This document shows, one piece after another, positions 6,148 through 14,160 of a DNA stretch of 20,841 nt. The position numbers and the translations under genes are program-made. Source of the stretch: JBDHAC01 sp039589195 (GTDB taxonomy: Bacteria > Gemmatimonadota > Gemmatimonadetes > Palauibacterales > Palauibacteraceae); assembly GCA_039589195.1 (NCBI GenBank), contig JBDHHV010000047.1, positions 1-20,841 on the forward strand. Direction: 5' to 3'. Numbering within the stretch: the stretch's first letter is position 1; each line of letters begins with the position of its first letter. The notes beneath the pieces were generated by a model. That model saw nothing but the letters and a program-made list of their open reading frames with translations. It made no database searches and was not told where the DNA came from.

Positions 6148-7569
6148 TCAGGGTCGGGTCGGCTCGACCTCGATGACGCTTCCGAACTGCGCCAGCTGAT
6201 CGGCGATCACCGCCTTGTCTCCGGTCACCACGAGCAGCATGTCGTCGCTCCGGAGATAGTCCGCCGCGATTCTCTGCACCTCCTGCGGGGTGACGGAGTA
6301 GATCCGACTCACGTATCCGGTGAGGAACTCGTCCGGAAGACCGTGCAGGTTCAGGAAGGAGAGCTGTGAGACGATCCCCTGCCGGCTCGAGTTCTGGAGC
6401 ACGAAGATCCCCGCCATGTAGTTCTGGATTCCACCCAGCTCGTCGTCCGTGGGGGCCTCGGTCTGCAGCCGGTCGATCTCCATGAAGATCTCTTCCAGAG
6501 CCGGACCCGTGACATCGGTCGTGACATCGGCGACCTGCACCCAATACGCGTCCCGGTAGCGGGTCGAGATCTGGCTGGAGGGCGAGTACGTGTAGCCCTT
6601 GTCCTCCCGTATGTTCCGGGTGATGCGTGAGCCGAACGAGCCGCCCAGGAGGGTGTTGGCGACCTGGGCCGATACGTAGTCCGCATCGGAAGGATCGACG
6701 ACGGGAAGGCCGAGGTAGATCGTCGACTGTGGCGCGCCGGGACGGTCGATGAGCACGATCTCACGCTTGCTGCGGGGCCTGGCCGGCTTCTCGACGGCCG
6801 GCGTTCCCGTCTCCCAATCGCCAAACGCCTCACGAACCGCGTCCTCGACCGCCTCGGCGTCGAACCGGCCGCTCACGAACAGATGCGAGCGTCCCGCACC
6901 ATAGTTCGTGGCCCAGAAGCTCCGGACCTGCTCGATCGTGTAGCTCTCGATCATGGCCTGGGTGGGGTAAATGCGGCCGTATGCGTGATCGCCGTACATC
7001 CGCCGCCGAAACTCGGCCAGCGCGACGGACCGTGGGCGCTGGAGCTGGACGCTTACCTGCCGGACCCGGTCGGTCTTGATCCTTTCCAGCTCCGACTCCG
7101 GAAACGCGGGGTTCCGCGCCACATCGGCCGCCAGCCGCACCAGATCGGGACCGAACTCGGAGAGGACGTCGCCACTGATCGTGGTCTGATCGAGACCCAC
7201 GCCGATGTTGAGCTCGCCGCCCATGGAGGCCGCCTCCCGCGCCAGATCCTCGGCGCTCCGGGTGGCTGTGCCCTCCTGCATCATGTCGCCCGTGATGTCT
7301 GCCAGCCACACCTCGTCCGACGCTTCGTCGATGTTCCCAGTCCGGATGCTCAGCCGCATGTACACTTTGGGCGTGGCCCCGTATGGGACCAGCGTAACCT
7401 GGAGTCCGTTGTCCAGCGAGAACGTGTCTCCCTGGGGGAGGTTGAAGTCTCGTGGTGCGCCACCCGGCGGCGGAGTTTGCTGCGCCATGCCGGGCCCGGC
7501 GAGGCCGACCGCGACCAGTAGAATCAGGGATCCGCGCGAGATCCGTCCGCGCAACGCCTTCGCGCTCAT
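6148..7569 (-). CDS. Exported M16 peptidase homologue lacking the zinc site (partner subunit)
   Basis: A 473-residue protein with an N-terminal signal peptide (about 1-29, ending GPGMAQ) and the two-domain M16B fold. Where active members carry HxxEH, this protein reads LADITGDMM, so the two histidines and the glutamate are replaced by D91, D95 and G94; catalysis is therefore not expected. The C-terminal domain keeps the substrate-binding Arg/Tyr pair (R321 and Y328 in IREDKGYTY) and GGSFGSR. In mitochondrial processing peptidase and bacterial M16B pairs, one subunit supplies zinc and the other supplies this R/Y site, so this is very likely the non-catalytic half. Its ATG overlaps the stop of the catalytic gene (ATGA), which favours equal synthesis of the two. 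Confidence 0.92.
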   Translation of the reverse strand: MSAKALRGRISRGSLILLVAVGLAGPGMAQQTPPPGGAPRDFNLPQGDTFSLDNGLQVTLVPYGATPKVYMRLSIRTGNIDEASDEVWLADITGDMMQEGTATRSAEDLAREAASMGGELNIGVGLDQTTISGDVLSEFGPDLVRLAADVARNPAFPESELERIKTDRVRQVSVQLQRPRSVALAEFRRRMYGDHAYGRIYPTQAMIESYTIEQVRSFWATNYGAGRSHLFVSGRFDAEAVEDAVREAFGDWETGTPAVEKPARPRSKREIVLIDRPGAPQSTIYLGLPVVDPSDADYVSAQVANTLLGGSFGSRITRNIREDKGYTYSPSSQISTRYRDAYWVQVADVTTDVTGPALEEIFMEIDRLQTEAPTDDELGGIQNYMAGIFVLQNSSRQGIVSQLSFLNLHGLPDEFLTGYVSRIYSVTPQEVQRIAADYLRSDDMLLVVTGDKAVIADQLAQFGSVIEVEPTRP

Positions 7570-8981
7570 TGGTCACCTCCCATCGCCGCTTCGACCGCTC
7601 CGGGATCGACGAACAAGAGCGTCCGGTTGCCGGCCCGCAGGTACTCCTCCGCCGTGCGCTGGATAAGCTCCGGCGTGACTGCGGCGAACTGTTCCTCCAA
7701 TTGATTGATCCGCCCCGGGTCGTCATCGAAAAGCGCGAACGATGCGAGCAGGTCCGCTCGGCCAAAGCCGAAGAAGCCATCGACCGCATCGTACAGTTGT
7801 GAGCGGATCTTGACCTTCGCCCGCTCCAGGGTCTCGAGATCGATCGGCTCCGTCCGGGCCCGGTCGATGACCGCATCGGTCACGGCCAGGATCTGGTCTG
7901 CCGTCTTGTCCGGGTCGTGGATGAGCGACACGGTCCACAGCATCGGACCGTCGTAGTTGAACATGCTACCGAGCAGGTTGATCCCGCCGCTGACCCCGCC
8001 GGTAAGTCCCTCCCGCTGAACCAGGGCCTGGTGCAGCCAGGAATCGTCACCCTGGAGGAGCACCTGATCGAGGATCCCCATCGCCCAGTACTCGGGCGAG
8101 TTCCGCTCGGGCATGTGATAGCCGAGCGCCAGAGCGGGGCGATTGGCGAGTGGGTCTTGCTTGGTGTGGCGCTTCTCCTCCTCCTGTCGCGGTTCCGAGA
8201 TATCGGGCATCTCGATGGGCGGACCGGAAGGGATGTCGCCGAAATACTCCTCCACCCACTCCATCGCACGCTCGACATCGAAGTCGCCCACGATCGCGAG
8301 CGCCGCGTTGTTGGGGGCGTAATACTGGTCGAAGAAAGACTGCACATCTTCCAGCGTGGCGGCGTCCAGGTCTTCCAGCTCGCCGTAGAAGTTGTGCGCG
8401 TTGTACCAATTCTCGTTCGCCACCTGCGGGAGATCCAGCCACGGGAAGCCGCCGAACGGCTGGTTGAGCACGTTGACGCGCACCTCGTTCTTCACCACGC
8501 CCTGCTGGTTGGTGAGGTTGTCCTGTGTGATGGCCAGCCCGCGCATGCGGTCGGCCTCGGCCCACAGAATCGTCTCCAGCTTGTGAGCCGGGACGATCTG
8601 GAAGTAGTTGGTGAAGTCGAATCGGGTAGATCCGTTCAGCACGCCCCCGTTCTCCTGGATGAGCTGCACGAACTCCATCTTCCCGAGGTTCTCGGACCCC
8701 TGGAACATCATGTGCTCGAACAGGTGGGCGAAGCCCGTCCGGTCACGGGGCTCGATCCGGAAGCCGATGTGATAGTAGACCGCCACCGCGACCGTCGGGG
8801 CGGTGGGATCGGGTGAGAGGACGACCCGGAGGCCGTTGTCCAGCTTTTCGTACTCGATGGGGACCCGAAACCCTCCGGTTCCCCCTGCTCCCCCCCCGGC
8901 GATGTCGTCGCCCGCACAGGCCAGCAGCCCGGGGACGAGAAACGCCGCAACGAGGGTGAGCCGTCCGGCTCTATGCCTCAT
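7566..8981 (-). CDS. M16 zinc metallopeptidase, lipoprotein (catalytic subunit)
   Basis: The product is 471 residues. The leader MRHRAGRLTL...GLLAC has a lipobox with C22 as the predicted lipidated residue, followed by a Gly-rich linker, so it should be anchored to a membrane facing the periplasm. The inverted zinc motif HLFEH is at 86-90, with the third ligand E166 in NEVRVN, 75 residues further on. A second, degenerate M16 domain follows from about residue 255. It is expected to degrade or process peptides together with the zinc-less gene directly downstream. The frame is open further upstream to 9257, but that stretch is not protein-like. ATG 8981 has an AAGGAG 7 nt ahead and starts the signal peptide. 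Confidence 0.94.
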   Translation of the reverse strand: MRHRAGRLTLVAAFLVPGLLACAGDDIAGGGAGGTGGFRVPIEYEKLDNGLRVVLSPDPTAPTVAVAVYYHIGFRIEPRDRTGFAHLFEHMMFQGSENLGKMEFVQLIQENGGVLNGSTRFDFTNYFQIVPAHKLETILWAEADRMRGLAITQDNLTNQQGVVKNEVRVNVLNQPFGGFPWLDLPQVANENWYNAHNFYGELEDLDAATLEDVQSFFDQYYAPNNAALAIVGDFDVERAMEWVEEYFGDIPSGPPIEMPDISEPRQEEEKRHTKQDPLANRPALALGYHMPERNSPEYWAMGILDQVLLQGDDSWLHQALVQREGLTGGVSGGINLLGSMFNYDGPMLWTVSLIHDPDKTADQILAVTDAVIDRARTEPIDLETLERAKVKIRSQLYDAVDGFFGFGRADLLASFALFDDDPGRINQLEEQFAAVTPELIQRTAEEYLRAGNRTLLFVDPGAVEAAMGGDQ

Positions 8982-9013
8982 CGTACTTCTCCTTGCCACG
9001 GGATCATCTGTGA

Positions 9014-9031
9014 CGGCGGTCGTCACCGCCG
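9014..9031 (-). promoter_or_regulatory. Short perfect hairpin in the leader of the M16 operon
   Basis: CGGCGGT (9014-9020) pairs with 9025-9031 around a 4-nt loop, about 30 nt upstream of the M16 lipoprotein start codon. It would form in the 5' untranslated region. The effect is unknown. I found no convincing -35/-10 pair in the 8982-9174 gap. Confidence 0.3.
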
Positions 9032-9174
9032 CTGCACGGAAATCTATGTCGTGTAGACGCCGCCGGCCGCATCGCTGTGATTCGTGCGCGAGGACGCACG
9101 TATGGCTCATTGGCAGTCTCCGCGGAAGATCGTGGCAACCGTCCCTTTTGACGCTCGAATTGTCGGGACCGTTG

Positions 9175-10787
9175 TCAGTCGCCGCGCGGTCGCACGTGGA
9201 GGTGCATGATCTTGCTCGAGCGAGTGATGAGCGGTGCGCTCCGCTCGACCCGGACATCCACCGCCATCCTCAGGTGTCGCTCCATCATGCGGTGCACCGG
9301 AGATCCGATCCCGAGACCGGAGACGAGCGCCTCGAGAACCTCGCCATCGGGGACCGGTCCCACCCGGGGGTGGACCCGGAGTACGAGCACCGAGTCGCCA
9401 CGCCTGGACTCCTCCTCGACCAACTGGTAGTCGGTGGGGCTCCCGCCGAAACGTCCCGGCAACGTCTCCTCCAGCAGCCGGGTGATCTCGGCGTCGTCGA
9501 ACGTCACACCGCCCGCGGTCAGCTTCTCGAAGCTGCGGACGTGACTGATACGAGGCTGCCAGCCGAGACCCTCGAGCGGGCACCCACACGATCCGGCGTC
9601 GACCACCGCCTGGTCGCCCATGGAGAAGTTGATCATACAGAACGGTGCAGCGGGGTGGAGGGCCGTCAACAGCACCGCGCTCCCGGGCAAGCCGGCCCCC
9701 GGACCGCCCACTCCGGCCTGGATGATGGCGTGGAGGTCACGAACCAGGTGCATGTGGTCCGCGACATCGGGGTTACGGCACGCGTAGCCGATGGGACCCG
9801 CCTCGATGGTCCCGTACCGCGGCAGCGGTTCGATCCCGGCCGAGCGAATCGTAGCCACCCGCGCCTCGGTGATGGGTTCTCCCGCGAGGGTCGAGTGGGA
9901 TCCCGACAGATCGATCCCCGCTTCACGCGCCGCCGTCGCGAGGCGGACGACCGAGCTGGAGAACGAGAACCAATGAGGCTCGGCGCCCGCGTCCAGAACC
10001 GAGCGCGCCCAACGAGCCAGCGGAAGCGGGTCCTCCGGACTCGCGAGCACGGGCCTCGGCACGCGGACCCCGGCCAGCGCTCCCCCCCAGCGGAGTGCCC
10101 GATCGCTCCACCGAAACACCGGATCCAGTCCGTCCGACGGGTGCACCTGGGTGAACCAGGCGACCGGTCGCTCACCGAAGCTGGAGTATTTGAGCAGACG
10201 GAAGCGCGAGCCGGCCCCGGGCGTCTCCCAGGTGGCCTTCGTCCACCCACTGCCTCCATGCGCGTCCAAGTAGAGGGCGCACGCGACGGCGCACGCACGG
10301 ATATACGCGAGGTCCATCAGGAACGGGGCGGCGCGGCTTCGGCTCCCTCCGCTCCTGGCGGCGACGTGGAACGCGGCGATCGGGTTCCGGAGCGAGCCGG
10401 GCTCGACCTCGAGTCGTAGAGAGCCGCGCACCAGCGGCACCCGCCCCTTGAACTCGTCGCTCGTCATGTACACCCCCGCCTCGAACAGGCGCTGGAGCGC
10501 CTCCTCGAGACCCTGACGAGCACGAGCTCGCGCAGGTCCTGGAAAGGCACGCCCGCGTGCTCGAAGAGCTTGGACAGCACACTCGTCGGCCGAGCGAAGA
10601 CGGCCCGCTCGACGAAGTGGAGGAACCGATGCTCCCGCTCTCTCAGGCGGGCGGCCTGGATCGCGCGGGCCTCGTCCAGTGTGAAGCGGCGTCGCATGAA
10701 CGCCGGAACGCGAGCCAGGAAGCGGGCGCCGATAAGCAGCCCGCGTGGGCTTCCGAGCGGGGTCCGGTCGAGCGGAGTCCCTTCCAC
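9175..10787 (-). pseudogene. PaaK / CoF synthetase-like adenylate-forming enzyme, frameshifted
   Basis: The product is split between two minus-strand frames. The N-terminal part starts at GTG 10787 and reads sensibly (VPAFMRRRFTLDEARAIQ..., SVLSKLFEHAGVPFQDLREL) to about 10517. The remainder continues in another frame from QGLEEALQRLFEAGVYMTSDEFKG (about 10515) to the stop at 9175. One missing base near 10511-10530 would restore a protein of about 537 residues. The C-terminal part carries YGTIEAGPIGYAC and GDQAVV segments resembling phenylacetate-CoA ligase and coenzyme F390 synthetase relatives, which activate acids as acyl-adenylates. The usual Ser/Thr/Gly-rich ATP loop is only loosely matched by AHGGSGWTKATWE. 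The roughly 445 codons after the break have no further damage, so this is either a recent mutation or a sequencing error. Substrate unknown. Confidence 0.75.
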
Positions 10788-10879
10788 GCCGGGCTACGCC
10801 GCCGCGGCGCCCGAGTGTCGCAGGCAGAGATTGAGGCCTTACCGGATCGAGCGCGCTGCGCCGGAACGGAGCGGGCCGA

Positions 10880-10902
10880 CGACCGCGTTTCTTCAGCGGT
10901 CG
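10880..10902 (-). terminator. Hairpin spanning the stop codon of the upstream minus-strand gene
   Basis: CGACCGC (10880-10886) pairs perfectly with GCGGTCG (10896-10902). The TGA at 10893-10895 falls in the 9-nt loop. It may separate the membrane-protein gene from the ligase gene or partially attenuate read-through. No T-tract. Confidence 0.35.
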
Positions 10903-11576
10903 CCTCTCGCGGCTTGCTCGGACAGATCGTTCGCGAGCCGGTCTACACGGTTCCGGCTTCGCTTCGCGATCTGCGTCCACACGGCGCGCCCTGCCCCGAA
11001 ACCGGCCGCCGCTCCCGCGCCGATGATTGCCACGAGCGCTAATCCGGCGATACCGATGGAGCCTGCGACGCCCATCCCCAGCACCGCTCCCCACGCGGTG
11101 GGGATGCCGTGCAACATCGGACGCAGCCGGTCTTCGTATCGCTCGTGGACGGTGATCGTCGTGTCGGTCGAGGTAGCGATCGAGACCTGAGTCGTCAGGA
11201 ACCGGTCGGCAGACGTCCAGCGGACCGTTTCGAGCGCTTCGGTAACCGTTCCTGGCTTCCCCACCGCGTCCTCGACGTGCCGGACCAGCTCGCCGAGCTC
11301 CTCACGCGACAGCTCTGCCGGCACCGCTCGGATCGCCTTTTGGGATGGTGATAGCCCGGCCAACGAAGTGCCCGTGGCCAGGCCCCGGGATTGAAGTTCC
11401 CCGACCGCGCGCGCCAGCGATTCCGGTCTGATCCCGACCTCGGCCGCCACATCCTCCAGGTCGCGAAGCGTGAGCCCCCGAGCCTCGGCCGGTACCCCGC
11501 TGCGCGCTTCGATCTCGGCGGCGCGCTGAAGGACGAGCGACACTTCCTGTTCGGAGAATCGGTGCTCGGTCTCCAT
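10893..11576 (-). CDS. Membrane protein with N-terminal helical domain, hypothetical
   Basis: A 227-residue protein. Residues 7-62 form a predicted all-helical domain (FSEQEVSLVLQRAAEIEAR..GLTLRDLEDVAAEVGIRPESLARAV). I associate such domains with many uncharacterised Gemmatimonadota proteins. A soluble middle part follows (about 80-155). Residues about 161-200 are Gly/Ala-rich and hydrophobic (one or two membrane helices), and a basic cytoplasmic tail (KRSRNRVDRL) ends the protein. The LEDVA..VGI pattern suggests a DNA-binding-like or oligomerisation helix pair, but this is only inference. The start ATG 11576 has GAGAGGA almost touching it, an unusually short spacing. It is the first gene of the minus-strand run and divergent from the aldo/keto reductase. 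Function unknown. Confidence 0.75.
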   Translation of the reverse strand: METEHRFSEQEVSLVLQRAAEIEARSGVPAEARGLTLRDLEDVAAEVGIRPESLARAVGELQSRGLATGTSLAGLSPSQKAIRAVPAELSREELGELVRHVEDAVGKPGTVTEALETVRWTSADRFLTTQVSIATSTDTTITVHERYEDRLRPMLHGIPTAWGAVLGMGVAGSIGIAGLALVAIIGAGAAAGFGAGRAVWTQIAKRSRNRVDRLANDLSEQAARGDR

Positions 11577-11752
11577 ATCCTCTCGTTAGCCTCCTGGCGG
11601 GAAAGCCGGCCGCAATCTGACCGGAGAAGACCGCGAACATTGCGGCAGGACGCCGGCGGCATCCCGACGCGAAGACCGACGGCCCCGGGCGAGGTCGCGC
11701 ATCGGGGAAAGCTACGCGCGCCTACCCTGCCACCCAACCCTCACTCTCCTGC

Positions 11753-11781
11753 TTGACTTCGTGTCCGAACGAAGGCTTAGT
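11753..11781 (+). promoter_or_regulatory. Candidate sigma-70 promoter for the aldo/keto reductase
   Basis: TTGACT (11753-11758) matches the -35 consensus at 5 of 6 bases. A 17-nt spacer leads to CTTAGT (11776-11781), a weak -10 with 3 of 6 matches. Transcription would start near 11788, about 80 nt before ATG 11868. It sits in the 291-bp divergent gap, the largest gene-free stretch of the window. I see no other site in that gap. Confidence 0.4.
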
Positions 11782-11867
11782 GGGCTCTCGCGCGGCGACG
11801 ATGCGCGAACTGGCTTCGCGTGAACGGTGCGCCACTGCTCCACGAGCTTGAAAGGGTCGGTCACTCG

Positions 11868-12908
11868 ATGAGATACAGGCTGCTGGGCCGAAGCGGGTTG
11901 CGGGTGTCCGAGCTCGCCCTCGGGACGATGACTTTCGGGACCGAGTGGGGGTTCGGGGTCGGGGTGGAAGAAAGCCGGCGGATGTTCGACGCGTTCGCCG
12001 ATGCGGGGGGGAATTTCCTCGACACGGCAAACGTGTACACCGAGGGAACCAGCGAGAAGTACCTGGGAGAGTTCATCGCCGCCGACCGGGACCATTGGGT
12101 GGTGGCGACGAAGTACTCGATGTCCACGCGCTCGAACGATCCGGCGTTCAGCGGGAATCACCGCAAGAACATGGTGCAGTCGGTGGAGGCGAGCCTGCGA
12201 CGCCTGAACACCGACCACATCGACCTTTATTGGGTGCACGCGTGGGACCAGCTGACCCCGATCGAAGAAGTCATGCGTGGTCTCGATGACCTCGTGCGTC
12301 AGGGGAAGGTCGTGTACGTCGGGGTCTCGGACACGCCCGCCTGGGAGGTGTCTCGGGCGAACATGCTGGCCGATCTGAGGGGGTGGGCGCCGTTCGTGGC
12401 ACTCCAGATCCGTTACAGCCTGATCGACCGCACGGCCGAGCGGGATCTGCTCCCCATGGCGCGCGCTCTCGACCTGGCGGTCACGCCGTGGAGCGTGATC
12501 GGCGCTGGCGTGCTGAGCGGGAAGTACAACCGCGATCTGAAACCGGAGGAGGGGCGGGCGAAGGAAGGGGCAGCGACGATTCCACGCAACCTGGAGATCG
12601 CGTCGGAAGTGATCGCCGTCGCGGACGACCTCGGGTGCACGCCCACCCAGGTTGCGATCTCGTGGGCGCGGCAAGGGCGGGGCGTGATCATCCCCCTGGT
12701 CGGTGCTCGCAACCTGGTGCAACTGGAGGAAAACCTCGGCGCGGTGAACGTGATCCTCGGCGACGACCACCTGGCCCGCCTCGACGCGGTCAGCGCGATC
12801 GAGCCCGGCTTCCCGCACGATTTCATTGGCCGCAGCGCCGGGGCACTCGACTACCTGTACGGCGGGACCCTCGATCAGGTGAATGTACATCGGGGGGAGC
12901 TCGCATAG
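11868..12908 (+). CDS. Aldo/keto reductase
   Basis: A 346-residue NADPH-dependent oxidoreductase with the TIM-barrel fold. The catalytic tetrad is complete: D52 and Y57 (LDTANVY), K82 (VATKYS) and H124 (DLYWVHAWD). GTMTFG follows the first strand, and the C-terminal cofactor region reads VIIPLVGARNLVQLEENLGA. The family reduces aldehydes and ketones to alcohols; the substrate is not evident. The frame is open from GTG 11820, but ATG 11868 begins exactly at the conserved MRYRLLGRSGLRVSEL leader, with AAAGGG at 11851-11856 upstream. It appears to be a single-gene transcript: a promoter candidate lies before it and two hairpins follow it. Confidence 0.95.
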   Translation: MRYRLLGRSGLRVSELALGTMTFGTEWGFGVGVEESRRMFDAFADAGGNFLDTANVYTEGTSEKYLGEFIAADRDHWVVATKYSMSTRSNDPAFSGNHRKNMVQSVEASLRRLNTDHIDLYWVHAWDQLTPIEEVMRGLDDLVRQGKVVYVGVSDTPAWEVSRANMLADLRGWAPFVALQIRYSLIDRTAERDLLPMARALDLAVTPWSVIGAGVLSGKYNRDLKPEEGRAKEGAATIPRNLEIASEVIAVADDLGCTPTQVAISWARQGRGVIIPLVGARNLVQLEENLGAVNVILGDDHLARLDAVSAIEPGFPHDFIGRSAGALDYLYGGTLDQVNVHRGELA

Positions 12909-12930
12909 CGGCGGTCCGGCTGGCGCCGCT
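12907..12930 (+). terminator. Hairpin overlapping the stop codon of the aldo/keto reductase
   Basis: AGCGGCG (12907-12913) pairs perfectly with CGCCGCT (12924-12930) across a 10-nt loop. The left arm begins inside the TAG stop. No T-tract follows. Confidence 0.4.
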
Positions 12931-12964
12931 GCGCGCCCACACTCCCGGTCAGCGCTCCCGCTGG

Positions 12965-12983
12965 GCCCGCGCCGGGCGCGGGC
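12965..12983 (+). terminator. Perfect 8-bp hairpin between the reductase and the ECF sigma gene
   Basis: GCCCGCGC (12965-12972) pairs perfectly with 12976-12983 around a CGG loop. This is a very stable structure about 55 nt after the reductase stop and about 55 nt before the sigma gene, and a likely transcript boundary. It lacks a U-run. Confidence 0.5.
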
Positions 12984-13038
12984 GACCGGCCCGCGCATCT
13001 TCCGATAAACCTTCCGCGCCCTTCCGGCCACCAACTAC

Positions 13039-13605
13039 GTGGATATGGAAAGCGCGACCGATCGTGCCTCCGAGCACGACGCCATGGAAACGGATCTGCT
13101 GGTAGAACGGGCAAAGCGACGCGACCACGTCGCCTTTGAAGCGCTCTACCGTGCGCACTATCGGCGGGTGTACGCGCTGACGCTGCGCATGACGTGCGAC
13201 GTCTCCCGCGCCGAAGAGCTGACGCAGGAGGTGTTCGTCCGCGCCTGGGAGGCGCTGCCCGGTTTTCGCGCCGACAGCAAGCTCGGGACATGGCTCCACA
13301 CGGTGGCGGTCCGGACCTGTCTGAACGAGAGCCGGGCGACGCGGCGGCGAGAGACCCGGTTTCGGAGTTCGCCCGACATCGACAGCTACACGGTCGCCGC
13401 GAAACGGGCCATGCCCGATACGAACCTGGACCTGGAGAGGGCGCTGGCCGGGCTGCCCCCTCGCGCACGCGAGGTAGCCGTCCTGTTCGATATCTACGGC
13501 TATCGGCACGAGGAGATCGCCGGGATGCTCGGCATCGCCGAGGGGACATCCAAGGCGCAGCTGCACAAGGCGCGCCGTTTGATGCGGGAAGCGCTGGACG
13601 GATGA
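13039..13605 (+). CDS. ECF-family RNA polymerase sigma factor
   Basis: A 188-residue sigma-70 family protein with only regions 2 and 4. Region 2 spans about residues 33-100 (FEALYRAHYRRVYALTLRM, the AEELTQEVFVRAWEALPGF core-binding helix, LGTWLHTVAVRTCLNESR). Region 4 spans about 133-185 (ALAGLPPRAREVAVLFDIYGYRHEEIAGMLGIAEGTSKAQLHKARRLM), a helix-turn-helix for -35 recognition. It redirects RNA polymerase to a stress- or envelope-related regulon. Start choices are GTG 13039, ATG 13045 or ATG 13084. None has a clear Shine-Dalgarno; residues before about 16 look dispensable. It is followed at 45 bp by a single-TM protein and then an exported PDZ protein, a typical sigma/anti-sigma arrangement. 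Confidence 0.95.
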   Translation: MDMESATDRASEHDAMETDLLVERAKRRDHVAFEALYRAHYRRVYALTLRMTCDVSRAEELTQEVFVRAWEALPGFRADSKLGTWLHTVAVRTCLNESRATRRRETRFRSSPDIDSYTVAAKRAMPDTNLDLERALAGLPPRAREVAVLFDIYGYRHEEIAGMLGIAEGTSKAQLHKARRLMREALDG

Positions 13606-13650
13606 CAGGGCGGCGGATGAGGGGACTCGATCAATGACAGGGGATTCGAG

Positions 13651-14160
13651 ATGACGGACATGGACGACGATCGCGAGCTGTCAGGACAGCTCGGGCGGCT
13701 CCCCAGGGAAGCGGAGCCCGAACATGACCTGTGGCCCGGCGTGGTCGCTCGGCTGCGAGGCGATCCGAGCCTGGGCTTCCGGTCGCGCCCCCGTCCGTGG
13801 TTGCCCTTCGTTCAGGTTGCGGCGGCTGCGGTGCTGTTCGCGGCCGGGCTGGGCAGCGGGCTGGCGATCGGGACGGCGCGGGCGGGCGGAGCAGCGGGGG
13901 TGGAATCGGTGAGCACCGCGATGGAGCTGGCCGCAGCGGTCCAGCGGACGGGAACCGAATACGTGGCGGCGCTGGCGGCGTTCTCCGCGATCGTGGACTC
14001 GCTGTCCGTGGAAGCACGGGTGCAGGGGCGCGACGCGGCGCTGGCGGCTCTGTACGGGGCGGCGCAGGAGGTGGCGCTGTTGGGGGTCGCTTCACGAGAG
14101 CAGATAGAGCGGTCGGTCGGGTCGGAGGATCCGGCGGAGCTCCCAACGGTGAGGTTCTGA
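13651..14160 (+). CDS. Putative anti-sigma factor, single-pass membrane protein
   Basis: A 169-residue protein. A short acidic cytoplasmic part (1-45, with LWPGVVARLRGD at 27-38) precedes one membrane helix at about 52-74 and an Ala-rich periplasmic domain of about 95 residues. This topology, and its place directly after the ECF sigma gene, fits a membrane anti-sigma that holds the sigma factor until a periplasmic signal arrives. The HxxxCxxC motif of zinc anti-sigmas is absent, and the cytoplasmic part is short, so the mode of sigma binding is unclear. The start is well supported: AGGGGA at 13639-13644 lies 6 nt before ATG 13651. Its TGA overlaps the next ATG (TGATG), implying translational coupling to the PDZ protein. 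The role is inferred from context. Confidence 0.75.
   Translation: MTDMDDDRELSGQLGRLPREAEPEHDLWPGVVARLRGDPSLGFRSRPRPWLPFVQVAAAAVLFAAGLGSGLAIGTARAGGAAGVESVSTAMELAAAVQRTGTEYVAALAAFSAIVDSLSVEARVQGRDAALAALYGAAQEVALLGVASREQIERSVGSEDPAELPTVRF

Noticed and set aside
8982..9257. N-terminal extension of the M16 lipoprotein
   Set aside because: The frame is open, but the sequence is not protein-like and would bury the lipoprotein signal. ATG 8981 has an excellent AAGGAG.
8803..10419. Long plus-strand open frame (538 codons)
   Set aside because: It lies antisense to the M16 lipoprotein and ligase genes, whose motifs are clear. The product is Arg/His/Pro-rich without domains; long antisense frames are expected in GC-rich DNA.
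10788..11094. Upstream extension of the second ligase frame
   Set aside because: Its Arg/Pro-rich translation is a shadow of the neighbouring membrane-protein gene and of the ligase N-terminus in the other frame.
11712..13034. Long minus-strand open frame (440 codons)
   Set aside because: It is antisense to the aldo/keto reductase, which has a complete catalytic tetrad. No recognisable motif in the antisense product.
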